Assembly: GCF_002925905.1 (NCBI RefSeq)
Contig: NZ_PRDB01000021.1
Location: 42,603-106,602, forward strand
Source: Klebsiella michiganensis
GTDB taxonomy: Bacteria; Pseudomonadota; Gammaproteobacteria; Enterobacterales; Enterobacteriaceae
Direction: 5' to 3'
Length of the DNA stretch: 64,000 bases
Shown: one piece after another, positions 19,945 through 28,886 of the stretch
How the letters are laid out: each line of letters opens with the position of its first letter
How positions within the stretch are numbered: position 1 is the stretch's first letter
The notes under the pieces: generated by a model
Told to the model about the DNA's origin: nothing
What the model saw: only the letters and a program-made list of their open reading frames with translations
Databases searched by the model: none
Position numbers and translations under genes: made by a program

Positions 19945-21539
19945 TGGCCGACATCCTGCTGCTCGATAATATCGACTCTTTTACCTATAACCTGGCAGAC
20001 CAGCTGCGTTCGAACGGCCATAACGTGGTGATTTACCGCAACTCCGTCCCGGCGCAGGCGCTGATTGAGCGCATCGGCACCATGAAAAACCCGGTACTGA
20101 TGCTTTCTCCGGGGCCGGGGACGCCGAGCGAAGCGGGCTGCATGCCGGAGTTGCTGACCCGCATGCGCGGCAAGCTGCCGATTATCGGTATCTGCCTCGG
20201 CCATCAGGCGATTGTCGAAGCCTATGGCGGCTACGTCGGTCAGGCCGGTGAAATTCTTCACGGGAAGGCATCAAGCATTGAGCACGATGGCCAGGCGATG
20301 TTTGCCGGACTGAGCAATCCGCTGCCGGTCGCCCGCTATCACTCGCTGGTGGGCAGCAATATCCCGGCCGGACTCACCATCAACGCCCACTTCAACGGTA
20401 TGGTGATGGCGGTGCGTCACGACGCGGATCGCGTTTGCGGCTTCCAGTTCCACCCTGAGTCAATTCTGACCACCCAGGGGGCACGCCTGCTGGAGCAAAC
20501 CCTGGCCTGGGCGCTGCAGAAGCTGGAGCAGACCAACACCCTCCAGCCGATTCTGGAAAAACTGTACCAGGCCGAAACCCTGAGCCAGCAGGAGAGCCAT
20601 CAGCTGTTCTCTGCGGTGGTTCGCGGTGAAGTCAAACCCGAGCAGCTGGCCGCCGCGCTGGTGAGTATGAAAGTACGCGGTGAGCATCCGCAGGAAATCG
20701 CCGGCGCCGCCACCGCGCTGCTGGAAAACGCCGCGCCGTTCCCGCGTCCGGATTATCCGTTTGCCGATATCGTCGGTACCGGCGGCGACGGCAGCAACAG
20801 TATCAATATTTCGACCGCCAGCGCGTTTGTAGCCGCCGCCTGCGGCCTGAAGGTCGCGAAGCACGGTAACCGCAGCGTATCGAGTAAATCCGGTTCCTCC
20901 GACCTGCTGGCGGCGTTCGGTATCAACCTGGATATGAATGCCGATAAATCTCGCCAGGCGCTGGATGAACTGGGCGTTTGCTTCCTGTTCGCACCGAAGT
21001 ACCACACCGGTTTCCGCCACGCGATGCCGGTCCGTCAGCAGCTTAAAACCCGCACCCTGTTTAACGTGCTTGGGCCGCTGATCAACCCGGCTCATCCGCC
21101 GCTGGCGCTGATTGGCGTCTATAGCCCAGAACTGGTGCTGCCGATTGCGGAAACCCTGCGCGTGCTGGGCTACCAGCGCGCTGCGGTGGTGCATAGCGGC
21201 GGTATGGATGAAGTGTCGCTGCACGCGCCGACGGTGGTCGCGGAACTGAACCATGGCGAAATCAAGAGCTACCAGCTCACCGCCGCCGACTTTGGCCTGA
21301 CGCCTTACCATCAGGAGCAGCTGGCAGGCGGCACGCCGGAAGAAAACCGTGACATTCTTACGCGCTTGCTACAAGGTAAAGGTGAAGCCGCTCACGAAGC
21401 CGCCGTTGCCGCCAACGTCGCCATGTTGATGCGTTTACATGGACACGAAGACCTGAAGGCCAACGCGCAGCAAGTCATCGATGTGCTGCATAGCGGAGCG
21501 GCCTATGACAGAGTGACCGCATTAGCGGCAAGAGGGTAA
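19944..21539 (+). CDS. trpD: Fused glutamine amidotransferase / anthranilate phosphoribosyltransferase
   Basis: Bifunctional TrpGD, 531 residues. Residues 1-195 are the class I glutamine amidotransferase that feeds ammonia to TrpE (Cys84 in GICLGHQAI, His/Glu in QFHPES). Residues about 200-531 are anthranilate phosphoribosyltransferase ([14 protein letters not shown] and [17 protein letters not shown] are the PRPP- and anthranilate-binding segments). The fusion is typical of E. coli, Salmonella and Klebsiella. ATG overlaps the trpE stop; trpC begins three bases after its stop. Confidence 0.98.
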   Translation: MADILLLDNIDSFTYNLADQLRSNGHNVVIYRNSVPAQALIERIGTMKNPVLMLSPGPGTPSEAGCMPELLTRMRGKLPIIGICLGHQAIVEAYGGYVGQAGEILHGKASSIEHDGQAMFAGLSNPLPVARYHSLVGSNIPAGLTINAHFNGMVMAVRHDADRVCGFQFHPESILTTQGARLLEQTLAWALQKLEQTNTLQPILEKLYQAETLSQQESHQLFSAVVRGEVKPEQLAAALVSMKVRGEHPQEIAGAATALLENAAPFPRPDYPFADIVGTGGDGSNSINISTASAFVAAACGLKVAKHGNRSVSSKSGSSDLLAAFGINLDMNADKSRQALDELGVCFLFAPKYHTGFRHAMPVRQQLKTRTLFNVLGPLINPAHPPLALIGVYSPELVLPIAETLRVLGYQRAAVVHSGGMDEVSLHAPTVVAELNHGEIKSYQLTAADFGLTPYHQEQLAGGTPEENRDILTRLLQGKGEAAHEAAVAANVAMLMRLHGHEDLKANAQQVIDVLHSGAAYDRVTALAARG

Positions 21540-21542
21540 AAA

Positions 21543-22901
21543 ATGCAGACCGTTTTAGCAAAAATCGTGGCCGACAAAGCGATTTGGGTAGAAGCCCGCA
21601 AACAACAACAACCGTTAGCCAGTTTTCAAAATGAAGTGGTACCGACGCAGCGCAATTTTTACGATGCCCTCGCCGGAACCCGCACCGCGTTTATTCTCGA
21701 GTGCAAAAAGGCCTCACCATCAAAAGGCCTGATTCGCGAAGATTTTGACCCGGCTGCCATCGCCGGCGTCTACAAGCACTACGCCTCGGCTATCTCGGTG
21801 CTGTGCGATGAGAAATATTTCCAGGGCAGCTTCGATTTCCTGCCGATGGTCAGTAAGGTCGCGCCGCAGCCGATTCTCTGTAAGGACTTCACCATCGATC
21901 CTTATCAGATTTACCTGGCGCGCTACTACCAGGCCGACGCCTGTCTGCTGATGCTTTCAGTGCTGGATGATGAGCAGTATCGCCAGCTCTCCGCCGTCGC
22001 GCACAGCCTGAACATGGGCGTGCTGACCGAAGTGAGTAATGAAGAGGAGCTGGAGCGCGCGATTGCGCTGAAGGCGAAAGTGGTCGGCATCAACAACCGC
22101 GATCTGCGCGATATGTCGATTGATCTCAACCGTACCCGTACCCTGGCGCCTAAGCTCGGTCACGATGTCACGGTGATCAGCGAGTCCGGCATCCATACCT
22201 ACGCGGAAGTGCGCGAACTGAGCCACTTCGCCAACGGTTTCCTGATTGGCTCAGCGCTGATGGAGCACGCCGATCTGAACGCCGCCGTGAAGCGCGTGCT
22301 GCTCGGCGAGAATAAGGTCTGCGGCCTGACCCGCCCCCAGGATGCCCAGGTGGCGTATGAATCCGGCGCGGTCTACGGCGGCCTGATTTTTGTCCCGACG
22401 TCGCCGCGCGCGGTGAACGAGGCGCAGGCGCAAGCGGTGATCGCCAGCGCGCCTCTGAGCTATGTCGGCGTATTCCGCAATACCCCGGTGGCGGAAGTGA
22501 TCGCCCGGGCGGAAAACCTCGACTTAGCCGCCGTACAGCTGCACGGCAGCGAAGACCAGACCTATATTGATACCCTGCGCGCCGAACTTCCACCGAAGGT
22601 GCAAATCTGGAAAGCCCTCAGCGTAGGTGAAACGCTACCGCCGCGCGATCTGCGCCATGTCGATAAATACGTTCTCGACAACGGTCAGGGCGGCACCGGC
22701 CAGCGTTTCGACTGGTCCCTGCTGCAGGGTCAGGACCTGCATAACGTCATGCTGGCAGGCGGCCTCGGCGCCGATAACTGCGTAGAAGCCGCCAAAAGCG
22801 GCTGTGCCGGACTCGATTTTAATTCAGGCGTAGAGTCGCAGCCGGGTATTAAAGATGCCGACAAGCTGTCCTCTGTGTTTCAAACGCTGCGCGCATATTA
22901 A
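21543..22901 (+). CDS. trpC: Fused indole-3-glycerol-phosphate synthase / phosphoribosylanthranilate isomerase
   Basis: Bifunctional TrpCF, 452 residues, made of two TIM barrels. The N-terminal synthase domain (about 1-255) has the catalytic ECKKASPSKG motif around residue 50; the C-terminal isomerase domain (about 256-452) has VCGLTRPQDA and ends in LDFNSGVESQPG. It performs steps three and four of the pathway. The fusion is standard for enterobacteria. Confidence 0.97.
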   Translation: MQTVLAKIVADKAIWVEARKQQQPLASFQNEVVPTQRNFYDALAGTRTAFILECKKASPSKGLIREDFDPAAIAGVYKHYASAISVLCDEKYFQGSFDFLPMVSKVAPQPILCKDFTIDPYQIYLARYYQADACLLMLSVLDDEQYRQLSAVAHSLNMGVLTEVSNEEELERAIALKAKVVGINNRDLRDMSIDLNRTRTLAPKLGHDVTVISESGIHTYAEVRELSHFANGFLIGSALMEHADLNAAVKRVLLGENKVCGLTRPQDAQVAYESGAVYGGLIFVPTSPRAVNEAQAQAVIASAPLSYVGVFRNTPVAEVIARAENLDLAAVQLHGSEDQTYIDTLRAELPPKVQIWKALSVGETLPPRDLRHVDKYVLDNGQGGTGQRFDWSLLQGQDLHNVMLAGGLGADNCVEAAKSGCAGLDFNSGVESQPGIKDADKLSSVFQTLRAY

Positions 22902-22910
22902 GGAGCAATA

Positions 22911-24104
22911 ATGAGTACTTTACTGAACCCCTACTTTGGCGAATTCGGCGGAATGTACGTTCCGCAGATCCTGATGCCCGCCCTGCGCCAGCTGGAAGAC
23001 GCGTTCGTCAGCGCGCAAAAAGATCCGGCATTCCAGGCCGAATTTACCGACCTGCTGAAAAACTACGCCGGTCGTCCGACGGCGCTGACCAAATGCCGCA
23101 ACCTCACTGAAGGCACCCGCACGACGCTGTATCTGAAACGTGAAGACCTGCTGCACGGCGGCGCGCATAAAACTAACCAGGTGCTCGGCCAGGCTCTGCT
23201 GGCGAAACGGATGGGCAAAACGGAAATTATCGCCGAAACCGGCGCCGGTCAGCACGGCGTGGCCTCAGCCCTCGCCAGCGCCCTGCTCGGCCTGAAGTGC
23301 CGCATCTACATGGGCGCGAAGGATATCGAACGCCAGTCGCCGAACGTTTTCCGCATGCGCCTGATGGGAGCGGAAGTGATCCCGGTTCATAGCGGCTCTT
23401 CTACGCTGAAAGATGCCTGCAACGAGGCCCTGCGCGACTGGTCCGGCAGCTACGAAAAAGCCCACTATATGCTCGGCACCGCCGCGGGTCCGCACCCGTT
23501 CCCGACCATCGTGCGTGAATTCCAGCGCATGATTGGCGAAGAGACCAAAGCGCAGATCCTCGAGAAAGAAGGTCGCCTGCCGGATGCGGTTATCGCCTGC
23601 GTCGGCGGCGGATCGAACGCCATCGGCATGTTCGCCGATTTTATCGACGAAACCGCTGTTGGCCTGATTGGCGTGGAGCCGGCAGGTCACGGTATTGAGT
23701 CCGGCGAGCACGGCGCGCCGCTTAAGCACGGTCGTGTGGGCATCTACTTCGGTATGAAATCGCCGATGATGCAAACCGAAGAAGGCCAGATAGAGGAGTC
23801 CTACTCCATCTCCGCAGGGCTGGATTTCCCGTCAGTGGGCCCGCAGCATGCTTATTTAAACAGCATTGGCCGCGCCGATTACGTGTCGATTACCGATGAC
23901 GAAGCGCTGGAGGCCTTTAAAGAGCTATCACGCCATGAAGGGATTATCCCGGCGCTGGAATCCTCCCACGCCCTGGCGCACGCGCTGAAAATGATGCGTG
24001 AAAACCCGGAAAAAGAGCAGCTGCTGGTGGTTAACCTCTCCGGCCGCGGCGATAAAGACATCTTCACCGTACATGATATTTTAAAAGCGCGAGGGGAAAT
24101 CTGA
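22911..24104 (+). CDS. trpB: Tryptophan synthase beta chain
   Basis: PLP enzyme that condenses indole and serine. 397 residues; PLP-binding Lys87 in GGAHKTNQ, phosphate-binding loop GGGSNAIG, and [16 protein letters not shown] near the C-terminus are invariant family features. ATG at 22911 follows AGGAG; the TGA overlaps the trpA ATG (ATGA), coupling synthesis of the alpha2beta2 complex. Confidence 0.98.
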   Translation: MSTLLNPYFGEFGGMYVPQILMPALRQLEDAFVSAQKDPAFQAEFTDLLKNYAGRPTALTKCRNLTEGTRTTLYLKREDLLHGGAHKTNQVLGQALLAKRMGKTEIIAETGAGQHGVASALASALLGLKCRIYMGAKDIERQSPNVFRMRLMGAEVIPVHSGSSTLKDACNEALRDWSGSYEKAHYMLGTAAGPHPFPTIVREFQRMIGEETKAQILEKEGRLPDAVIACVGGGSNAIGMFADFIDETAVGLIGVEPAGHGIESGEHGAPLKHGRVGIYFGMKSPMMQTEEGQIEESYSISAGLDFPSVGPQHAYLNSIGRADYVSITDDEALEAFKELSRHEGIIPALESSHALAHALKMMRENPEKEQLLVVNLSGRGDKDIFTVHDILKARGEI

Positions 24105-24913
24105 TGGAACGTTATGAGACGCTGTTTGCACAACTGAAAGATCGCCGGGAAGGCGCGTTTGTTCCCTTCGTCACCCTCGGCGATCCGAATCCGGAACAGT
24201 CGCTGAAAATTATCGATACGCTGATTGAAGCCGGTGCCGACGCGCTGGAGCTGGGTATTCCTTTCTCCGACCCGCTGGCGGATGGCCCGACCATTCAGGA
24301 CGCCACCCTGCGCGCTTTTGCCGCCGGGGTGACCCCCGCGCAGTGCTTCGAAATGCTGACGGCGATTCGCCAGAAACACCCTACCATTCCTATCGGCCTG
24401 CTGATGTACGCCAACCTGGTGTTCAGCCCCGGCATCGATGAATTCTACGCCGCGTGCGAACGCGCGGGCGTCGATTCCGTGCTGGTTGCCGATGTCCCCG
24501 TGGAAGAGTCCGCGCCGTTCCGCCAGGCCGCGCTGCGCCACAATATCGCGCCGATTTTCATCTGCCCGCCCAATGCCGATGACGATCTGCTGCGCCAGAT
24601 AGCCTCTTACGGTCGCGGTTATACCTACCTGCTGTCGCGGGCGGGCGTGACCGGCGCGGAAAACCGCGCCGCGCTGCCGCTGCATCATCTGATTGAAAAG
24701 CTGGCCGAGTACCACGCCGCACCGCCGCTGCAGGGCTTTGGCATCTCGGCGCCGGAGCAGGTTACCTCCGCGATTGAGGCCGGCGCGGCCGGCGCGATTT
24801 CCGGCTCCGCCATCGTCAAAATCATCGAGCGGAACGTGAACGACCCGCAGGCCATGCTGGCGGAACTCAAGGCTTTCGCCCGAAGCCTGAAAGCCGCCAC
24901 TAAAGCGGCTTAA
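24104..24913 (+). CDS. trpA: Tryptophan synthase alpha chain
   Basis: Cleaves indole-3-glycerol phosphate to indole and glyceraldehyde 3-phosphate; indole is tunnelled to TrpB. 269 residues, TIM barrel; catalytic Glu49 and Asp60 lie in [14 protein letters not shown]. The start overlaps the trpB stop. Last gene of the trp operon. Confidence 0.98.
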   Translation: MERYETLFAQLKDRREGAFVPFVTLGDPNPEQSLKIIDTLIEAGADALELGIPFSDPLADGPTIQDATLRAFAAGVTPAQCFEMLTAIRQKHPTIPIGLLMYANLVFSPGIDEFYAACERAGVDSVLVADVPVEESAPFRQAALRHNIAPIFICPPNADDDLLRQIASYGRGYTYLLSRAGVTGAENRAALPLHHLIEKLAEYHAAPPLQGFGISAPEQVTSAIEAGAAGAISGSAIVKIIERNVNDPQAMLAELKAFARSLKAATKAA

Positions 24914-24921
24914 CGTGCCTG

Positions 24922-24950
24922 CCGTCCGGCCCCGGGCCGGGCGGTTATTT
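24922..24950 (+). terminator. trp operon terminator
   Basis: GC-rich hairpin (about 10 bp, CCGTCCGGCC paired with GGCCGGGCGG) starting 9 bases after the trpA stop, followed by TTATTTC. Weak U-tract; it borders the end of the convergent MarR-type gene (24945). Confidence 0.7.
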
Positions 24951-25400
24951 CAGCTGTAAGCTGTCGGCGTATTTACGCGTCAGGCGAAACAGCGCCATCA
25001 CCTCTTCTTGCGTCCATCCGGCCAGCACCTCATTCATCAGCCGCGTTCTTGCTCCCGCGATACGATCGATCATCGCCTGCCCCGCTTCGCTGAGCGTCAC
25101 CTCGCTAATCCGGCGATCTTTTGCATTGGGCTGCTTGAGTACCAGCTGCTGCGCTTCCAGCTTCTTCACCTGCCTGCTGACGGTGGTGTAATCGCGACCG
25201 AGGCTATCCGCCAGTTCAACGACCCCAACGGGTCCCCTGCGCCCTATTGCCACCAGCAGCGGGAAGAGGATCCGATCGAGCTGGACCCCAGCCGCCTGCA
25301 GTATCTGCTCGTCGCGCATCGGCTGGTTCATCACGCTGATGATATCGAGCAGCGCGCCGTGAAAGCCGCTGATGTCGTAATTATTATGTGCATCTTGCAT
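24945..25400 (-). CDS. MarR-family transcriptional regulator
   Basis: 151-residue winged-helix regulator. MarR fold over about residues 30-140: recognition-helix region VVELADSLGRDYTTVSRQVKKLEAQQL and wing motif DRRISEVTLSEAG. MarR proteins are usually repressors released by small phenolic or oxidant ligands. It is transcribed divergently from the oxidoreductase at 25478 with only 77 bases between starts, so it most likely controls that gene and itself. Together with the next genes it replaces the E. coli yciFG segment between trpA and ompW. Target ligand unknown. Confidence 0.88.
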   Translation of the reverse strand: MQDAHNNYDISGFHGALLDIISVMNQPMRDEQILQAAGVQLDRILFPLLVAIGRRGPVGVVELADSLGRDYTTVSRQVKKLEAQQLVLKQPNAKDRRISEVTLSEAGQAMIDRIAGARTRLMNEVLAGWTQEEVMALFRLTRKYADSLQLK

Positions 25401-25453
25401 ATATTGGTTAACCGGGTATAGTGCTGTTATCAGATACGTGCATTTTACACATA
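25385..25453. promoter_or_regulatory. Candidate MarR operator region
   Basis: Two related sequences in opposite orientation flank the divergent promoters: TATGTGCATCTTGCA (25385-25399, overlapping the MarR start codon) and GTGCATTTTACACATA (25438-25453), which reads TATGTGTAAAATGCAC on minus. The shared pattern TATGTG-A----TGCA suggests two operator copies. Inference from position and symmetry. Confidence 0.4.
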
Positions 25454-25477
25454 ACTATCCCACAGGGGGAGAAGACG

Positions 25478-26425
25478 ATGAAAGCAGCCGTGGTTTTTGA
25501 CCTGCAGCAGGGGCCGGTGTGGTCCGATTTTCGCGATCCGCAGCCCGGTGAGCATCAGGCGTTAGTCGAGGTTCGGGCAGCCGCCATCAGTCATGTAGTG
25601 AAAGGCAGGGCCTCCGGTAAGCATTATAGTTTCGATGGCCGCCTGCCTTTTGTCCCGGGTATTGACGGCACCGGTATCTTACCCGGCGGAGAGCGCGTCT
25701 ATTTCGCCTTCCCCGTCGCGCCCTGGGGCAGCATGGCGCAACGGGCTCCCGTCGCCTTAAACCACTGTCTGCCGCTGCCGGATGCGCTGGACGATATCAC
25801 CGCCGCGGCAATGGCTAATCCGGGGATGTCGGCCTGGGCGGCGCTGGTCAAACGCGCCGGGATGAAAGCCGGGGAAACGGTACTGATCAACGGCGCCACC
25901 GGCAGCGCCGGGCAGCTGGCGGTACAAATCGCCCGTTTTCTCGGCGCCAGAAAAGTGATCGCCTGCGGGCGAAACGTGGAGAAGCTGGCCGCCCTCGGCG
26001 CTGATGAAACCGTTAACTTAAGTCAGGATGAGGCGGACTTACGGACGCAGTTTGCCGGGCTGGCGGCGCAGCAGATTGATGTCGTCGTCGATTATCTGTG
26101 GGGACGTAGCGCCGAACTTTTGCTGCCAGCGCTGGCAAAACACAGCCCAGGAAATGCGCCGGTACGTTTTATTCAGGTCGGTTCCCTTTCCGCCGCCGAT
26201 ATCTCTCTCAATGGCGCGGTGCTACGCTCCTCGCCGCTGCAGCTGATGGGCAGCGGAATTGGCAGCCTTTCTGTGCCCCAGCTGCTGGCCGCCACCGGGG
26301 AGATGCTGCAGGCCGCCGTCGCCGGCGGATTGACTATCGCCACGACTCCCCGGCCGCTTCGCGAGGTCGCCACGGCGTGGCCGCAGGACGACAGCCAGAA
26401 ACGCACCGTCTTTGTCGTCGATTAA
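25478..26425 (+). CDS. Zinc-independent MDR-family oxidoreductase (quinone-reductase-like)
   Basis: 315-residue medium-chain dehydrogenase/reductase. N-terminal GroES-like part (MKAAVVFDLQQGPVWSDFRDP...) and C-terminal Rossmann domain with the NADPH motif NGATGSAGQLAVQIA (about 137-151). The zinc-ligand Cys/His pattern of alcohol dehydrogenases is not visible, so a quinone-oxidoreductase-type enzyme is likely. The ATG at 25478 (GGGGGAGAAGACG upstream) is chosen over an earlier in-frame ATG at 25421, which adds residues from the operator region. Probably induced when the divergent MarR protein is inactivated; substrate unknown. Confidence 0.85.
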   Translation: MKAAVVFDLQQGPVWSDFRDPQPGEHQALVEVRAAAISHVVKGRASGKHYSFDGRLPFVPGIDGTGILPGGERVYFAFPVAPWGSMAQRAPVALNHCLPLPDALDDITAAAMANPGMSAWAALVKRAGMKAGETVLINGATGSAGQLAVQIARFLGARKVIACGRNVEKLAALGADETVNLSQDEADLRTQFAGLAAQQIDVVVDYLWGRSAELLLPALAKHSPGNAPVRFIQVGSLSAADISLNGAVLRSSPLQLMGSGIGSLSVPQLLAATGEMLQAAVAGGLTIATTPRPLREVATAWPQDDSQKRTVFVVD

Positions 26426-26453
26426 AAAAATCGCTTCTGCACAAAAGTTGGGG

Positions 26454-26489
26454 TTGATATCTTAAATGAGAAATATTATCTTTCTCATT
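26454..26489 (+). promoter_or_regulatory. RyhB-type promoter with Fur box
   Basis: TTGATA (26454-26459), 17 bases, TATCTT (26477-26482). A perfect 9-bp inverted repeat AATGAGAAA / TTTCTCATT (26465-26473, 26481-26489) covers the -10. Inside it TGAGAAATATTATCT (26467-26481) matches the 7-1-7 Fur consensus at about 11 of 14 positions. Fur-Fe would block transcription of the RNA that starts near 26490. Confidence 0.7.
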
Positions 26490-26580
26490 ACTGAATAGTT
26501 GAGCAAACAGCTCAGGTATTCGGTACGACATTGCTCACATTGCTTCCAGTATTTTTGCCCGCACTTGTGCGGGCTTTTTT
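26490..26580 (+). ncRNA. RyhB-type iron-responsive small RNA (RyhB-2-like)
   Basis: About 91 bases from the predicted start to the T-tract. It contains ATTGCTCACATTGCTTCCAG (26530-26549), the conserved seed core of E. coli RyhB as I remember it. A short 5' hairpin TGAGC/GCTCA (26500-26514) precedes it, and a strong terminator (GCCCGCAC / GTGCGGGC, 26557-26574, then T6) ends it. RyhB is an Hfq-dependent antisense RNA that lowers expression of iron-using proteins when iron is scarce. In E. coli ryhB lies elsewhere (near yhhX), so this is probably a second copy comparable to Salmonella RyhB-2. The T-tract touches the stop codon of the convergent LysR gene. Confidence 0.85.
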
Positions 26581-27479
26581 TATGGTTGTCGACACACTCT
26601 GCGCACCAGCTGCCTTAGCCAGCGATGTGCCAATTCATGCTCGTGGCGAGGATGCCACATTTGTGACACCGTTATCTCCGGCGTACTCACCGGGAGAGGA
26701 AAAGCGACCATCGCTTTTCCCGCCGCGCTCTGCAGGCAGGAGGCCGGGACAACGGCGATGAGCTGAGAATCCCGGGCCACGGCCAGCGCGGCGGAAAAAC
26801 CAGGCACCACCGCGGCAATCCTGCGGCGCATGCCACACGCCGCCAGCGCGTCATCAACCGGCCCGCGTATCAACCCGCGACGGGAGGTAATGACGTGCCC
26901 CACGGAAACAAATTGTTCCCGCGACATGTCGGCAAAGGCGGCCAGCGGATGGTTTTTGGCCAGCGCGACGACAAAACGATCGCGAAACAGCGCCTGCAGG
27001 CGGATCTCCGGCCCCATATTTTTCAGTACGCCAATTTCCAGGTCCACCCGCCCCTCGCGTAAAAATCGGGCATCTTTCTCCGGCTTAGCGACAAACTCCA
27101 GCATCACGCCCGGTGCTTCCCGCGCGGCGGCGTTCACCAGCGCCGGGCCAAAAGCGTCTATAAATCCCTCATTGGTACGCAAAGTAAATCGCTTCTCGAG
27201 GGTCGATAAACTCAGCGGCGCAGGCGAAGCGTTGAGCACCGCGCGCATCTCGGAGACAACGTTTTTTGCCCGCGCCTGCAGACTTTCTGCGTGCGGAGTC
27301 AGCACCATGTTTCGCCCGGCTCTGACCAGTAGCGGGTCGCCGGTGGCCTGCCGTAGGCGCGTCAGCGTGCGGCTCATCGCCGAAGCGCTGAGCTTAAGCC
27401 GTTTAGCCGCCCCGGCAACGCTTTTCTCGCTCAACAGTACATCCAGCGCCGCCAGTAAATTGAAATCAGGATCGGTCAT
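26580..27479 (-). CDS. LysR-family transcriptional regulator
   Basis: 299 residues. N-terminal winged HTH (MTDPDFNLLAALDVLLSEKSVAGAAKRLKLSASAMSRTLTRLRQATGDPLLVR, about 1-60) and an inducer-binding domain typical of LysR proteins. GGAGAAAAG precedes the ATG. Divergent from the SDR gene at 27601 with 121 bases between starts, so that gene is its probable target. The paired arrangement resembles regulator-dehydrogenase pairs that detoxify or process small carbonyl compounds; the inducer is unknown. Confidence 0.87.
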   Translation of the reverse strand: MTDPDFNLLAALDVLLSEKSVAGAAKRLKLSASAMSRTLTRLRQATGDPLLVRAGRNMVLTPHAESLQARAKNVVSEMRAVLNASPAPLSLSTLEKRFTLRTNEGFIDAFGPALVNAAAREAPGVMLEFVAKPEKDARFLREGRVDLEIGVLKNMGPEIRLQALFRDRFVVALAKNHPLAAFADMSREQFVSVGHVITSRRGLIRGPVDDALAACGMRRRIAAVVPGFSAALAVARDSQLIAVVPASCLQSAAGKAMVAFPLPVSTPEITVSQMWHPRHEHELAHRWLRQLVRRVCRQP

Positions 27480-27600
27480 CTTTTCTCCACTCCAGGATAA
27501 GGCGTCTGATGCACTTTATTATTGCAAATGCTGCGCCTTCCGCCTGCTACAGCACCAGCCTATATTTACCCCATCATGTATTTGCTCAGGAGTTATGCCC

Positions 27601-28305
27601 ATGGTCACTTCCCCTAAAACAGTATTGATCGCAGGCGCGTCACGCGGGCTTGGGCACGCCATGGCTGAACAGTTTCTGCTGCATGGCTGGCAGGTCATCG
27701 GCACCGTACGCGATCTCTCACAAACGACGCCGCTGCACCACCTGGCCGAGGCTTATCCTGGACGGGTGCGCATTGAGGCGCTGGATATTTGTGATAGCGA
27801 CGGGATCGCGGCGCTGCGCAATGCGCTTGCCGATAGCGCGCTGGATATGCTGTTCGTCAACGCGGGCACCACCAACCGCGATCCCACACAAACCATCGGC
27901 GAGATCGCGACGGAAGAGTTTATTCACGTCATGCTGACTAACGCGCTCGCGCCGATGCGGGTCATAGAAAATCTGCAGGCGCTGGTGTTGCCGCAGGGGC
28001 TGATTGGCGTTATGTCTTCAGGACAAGGCAGTTTGAGCAATAATACCGGCGGGCAGCGCGAGCTGTATCGCGGGAGCAAAGCCGCGCTGAATATGTTTAT
28101 GCGCAGCTTTGCCGCCCGCCCTGCCAGCGTATCGCATCCGATGGTGGTCATGGCGCCGGGATGGATCCGCACGGCCCTTGGCGGCGAGAACGCCCCGCTC
28201 ACCATGGCGGAGACCATCCCCTCGCTGGTGAACGTGCTGCTGGAAAAACAAAATCGTCCCGGATTAGAGTATCTGGATTATCGCGGATGTCGCGTGCCGT
28301 GGTGA
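27601..28305 (+). CDS. Short-chain dehydrogenase/reductase
   Basis: 234-residue SDR enzyme. TGxxxGxG-type cofactor motif AGASRGLGHAMAE near residue 13, NAG motif (FVNAGT), and catalytic Tyr-x3-Lys in ELYRGSKAALNMFMRS. ATG at 27601 is chosen because AGGAG lies eight bases upstream; an ATG at 27595 would be only two bases from it. Probably controlled by the divergent LysR regulator. Substrate not identifiable. No E. coli counterpart at this locus. Confidence 0.85.
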   Translation: MVTSPKTVLIAGASRGLGHAMAEQFLLHGWQVIGTVRDLSQTTPLHHLAEAYPGRVRIEALDICDSDGIAALRNALADSALDMLFVNAGTTNRDPTQTIGEIATEEFIHVMLTNALAPMRVIENLQALVLPQGLIGVMSSGQGSLSNNTGGQRELYRGSKAALNMFMRSFAARPASVSHPMVVMAPGWIRTALGGENAPLTMAETIPSLVNVLLEKQNRPGLEYLDYRGCRVPW

Positions 28306-28519
28306 TAAGTCTATGCGTATTAATGGCCTGCAGACGGGTTCATGGCAGTCAATTTTCGCTATTTACACTATTACACCCCGAGAATGGAGAGTTTCTGGAC
28401 CCGTTGCGCATGGCGTGGGCTAGTCATACGTTTTTCTGGGCGTTCCTGAGCTAAAGCCAGGCAGGGGTGATATTATTCAAGCCAGAAAATACAGGCACAA
28501 CGTCAACCGGGAGCGATTT

Positions 28520-28765
28520 ATGCACGAGGAAGTACCACTGAAATATTACGACATTGCGGATGAGTATTCGACGGAGTCCGCCGAGCCCGTCAGCGAGTCA
28601 GAACGTGAGCCCCTGGCGCGCTATTTTCAACTGCTGATTACGCGGCTGATGAATAACGAAGAAATCAGCGAGGAGGCGCAGGGAGAGATGGCCATACAAG
28701 CGGGCATCGATCGGCAGCGCATCGATGATATCGCGGAATTCCTGAATAAATGGGGTAATGAGTAG
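28520..28765 (+). CDS. ymjA: YmjA-like small acidic protein (DUF2543)
   Basis: 81 residues, [20 protein letters not shown]..., strongly acidic, no membrane segment or signal peptide. Length and sequence ([24 protein letters not shown] at the end) resemble E. coli YmjA as I remember it; there ymjA lies near the puu genes rather than next to ompW. Good ribosome site GGGAG. Function unknown. Confidence 0.7.
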   Translation: MHEEVPLKYYDIADEYSTESAEPVSESEREPLARYFQLLITRLMNNEEISEEAQGEMAIQAGIDRQRIDDIAEFLNKWGNE

Positions 28766-28850
28766 CGGTTGACGCGGACGTTCCGCGGAGTGCTTGCGGC
28801 AAATGACGCATCGGCAATCGCGGCAGCGGACTTCGCGTCGGGACGTGCAA

Positions 28851-28877
28851 TAAAGCTGGTCATTGCGACCAGCTTTA
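28851..28877 (-). terminator. ompW terminator
   Basis: Perfect 11-bp stem TAAAGCTGGTC / GACCAGCTTTA with loop ATTGC, 9 bases past the ompW stop; on minus it is followed by TTGCAC. It may also serve the convergent ymjA transcript. Confidence 0.65.
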
Positions 28878-28886
28878 CCTGAGACT

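Noticed and set aside
28314..28454. Short frame after the SDR gene (starting around an ATG in its last codons)
   Set aside because: No ribosome site, and its beginning overlaps the SDR C-terminus in another frame; no resemblance to any family.
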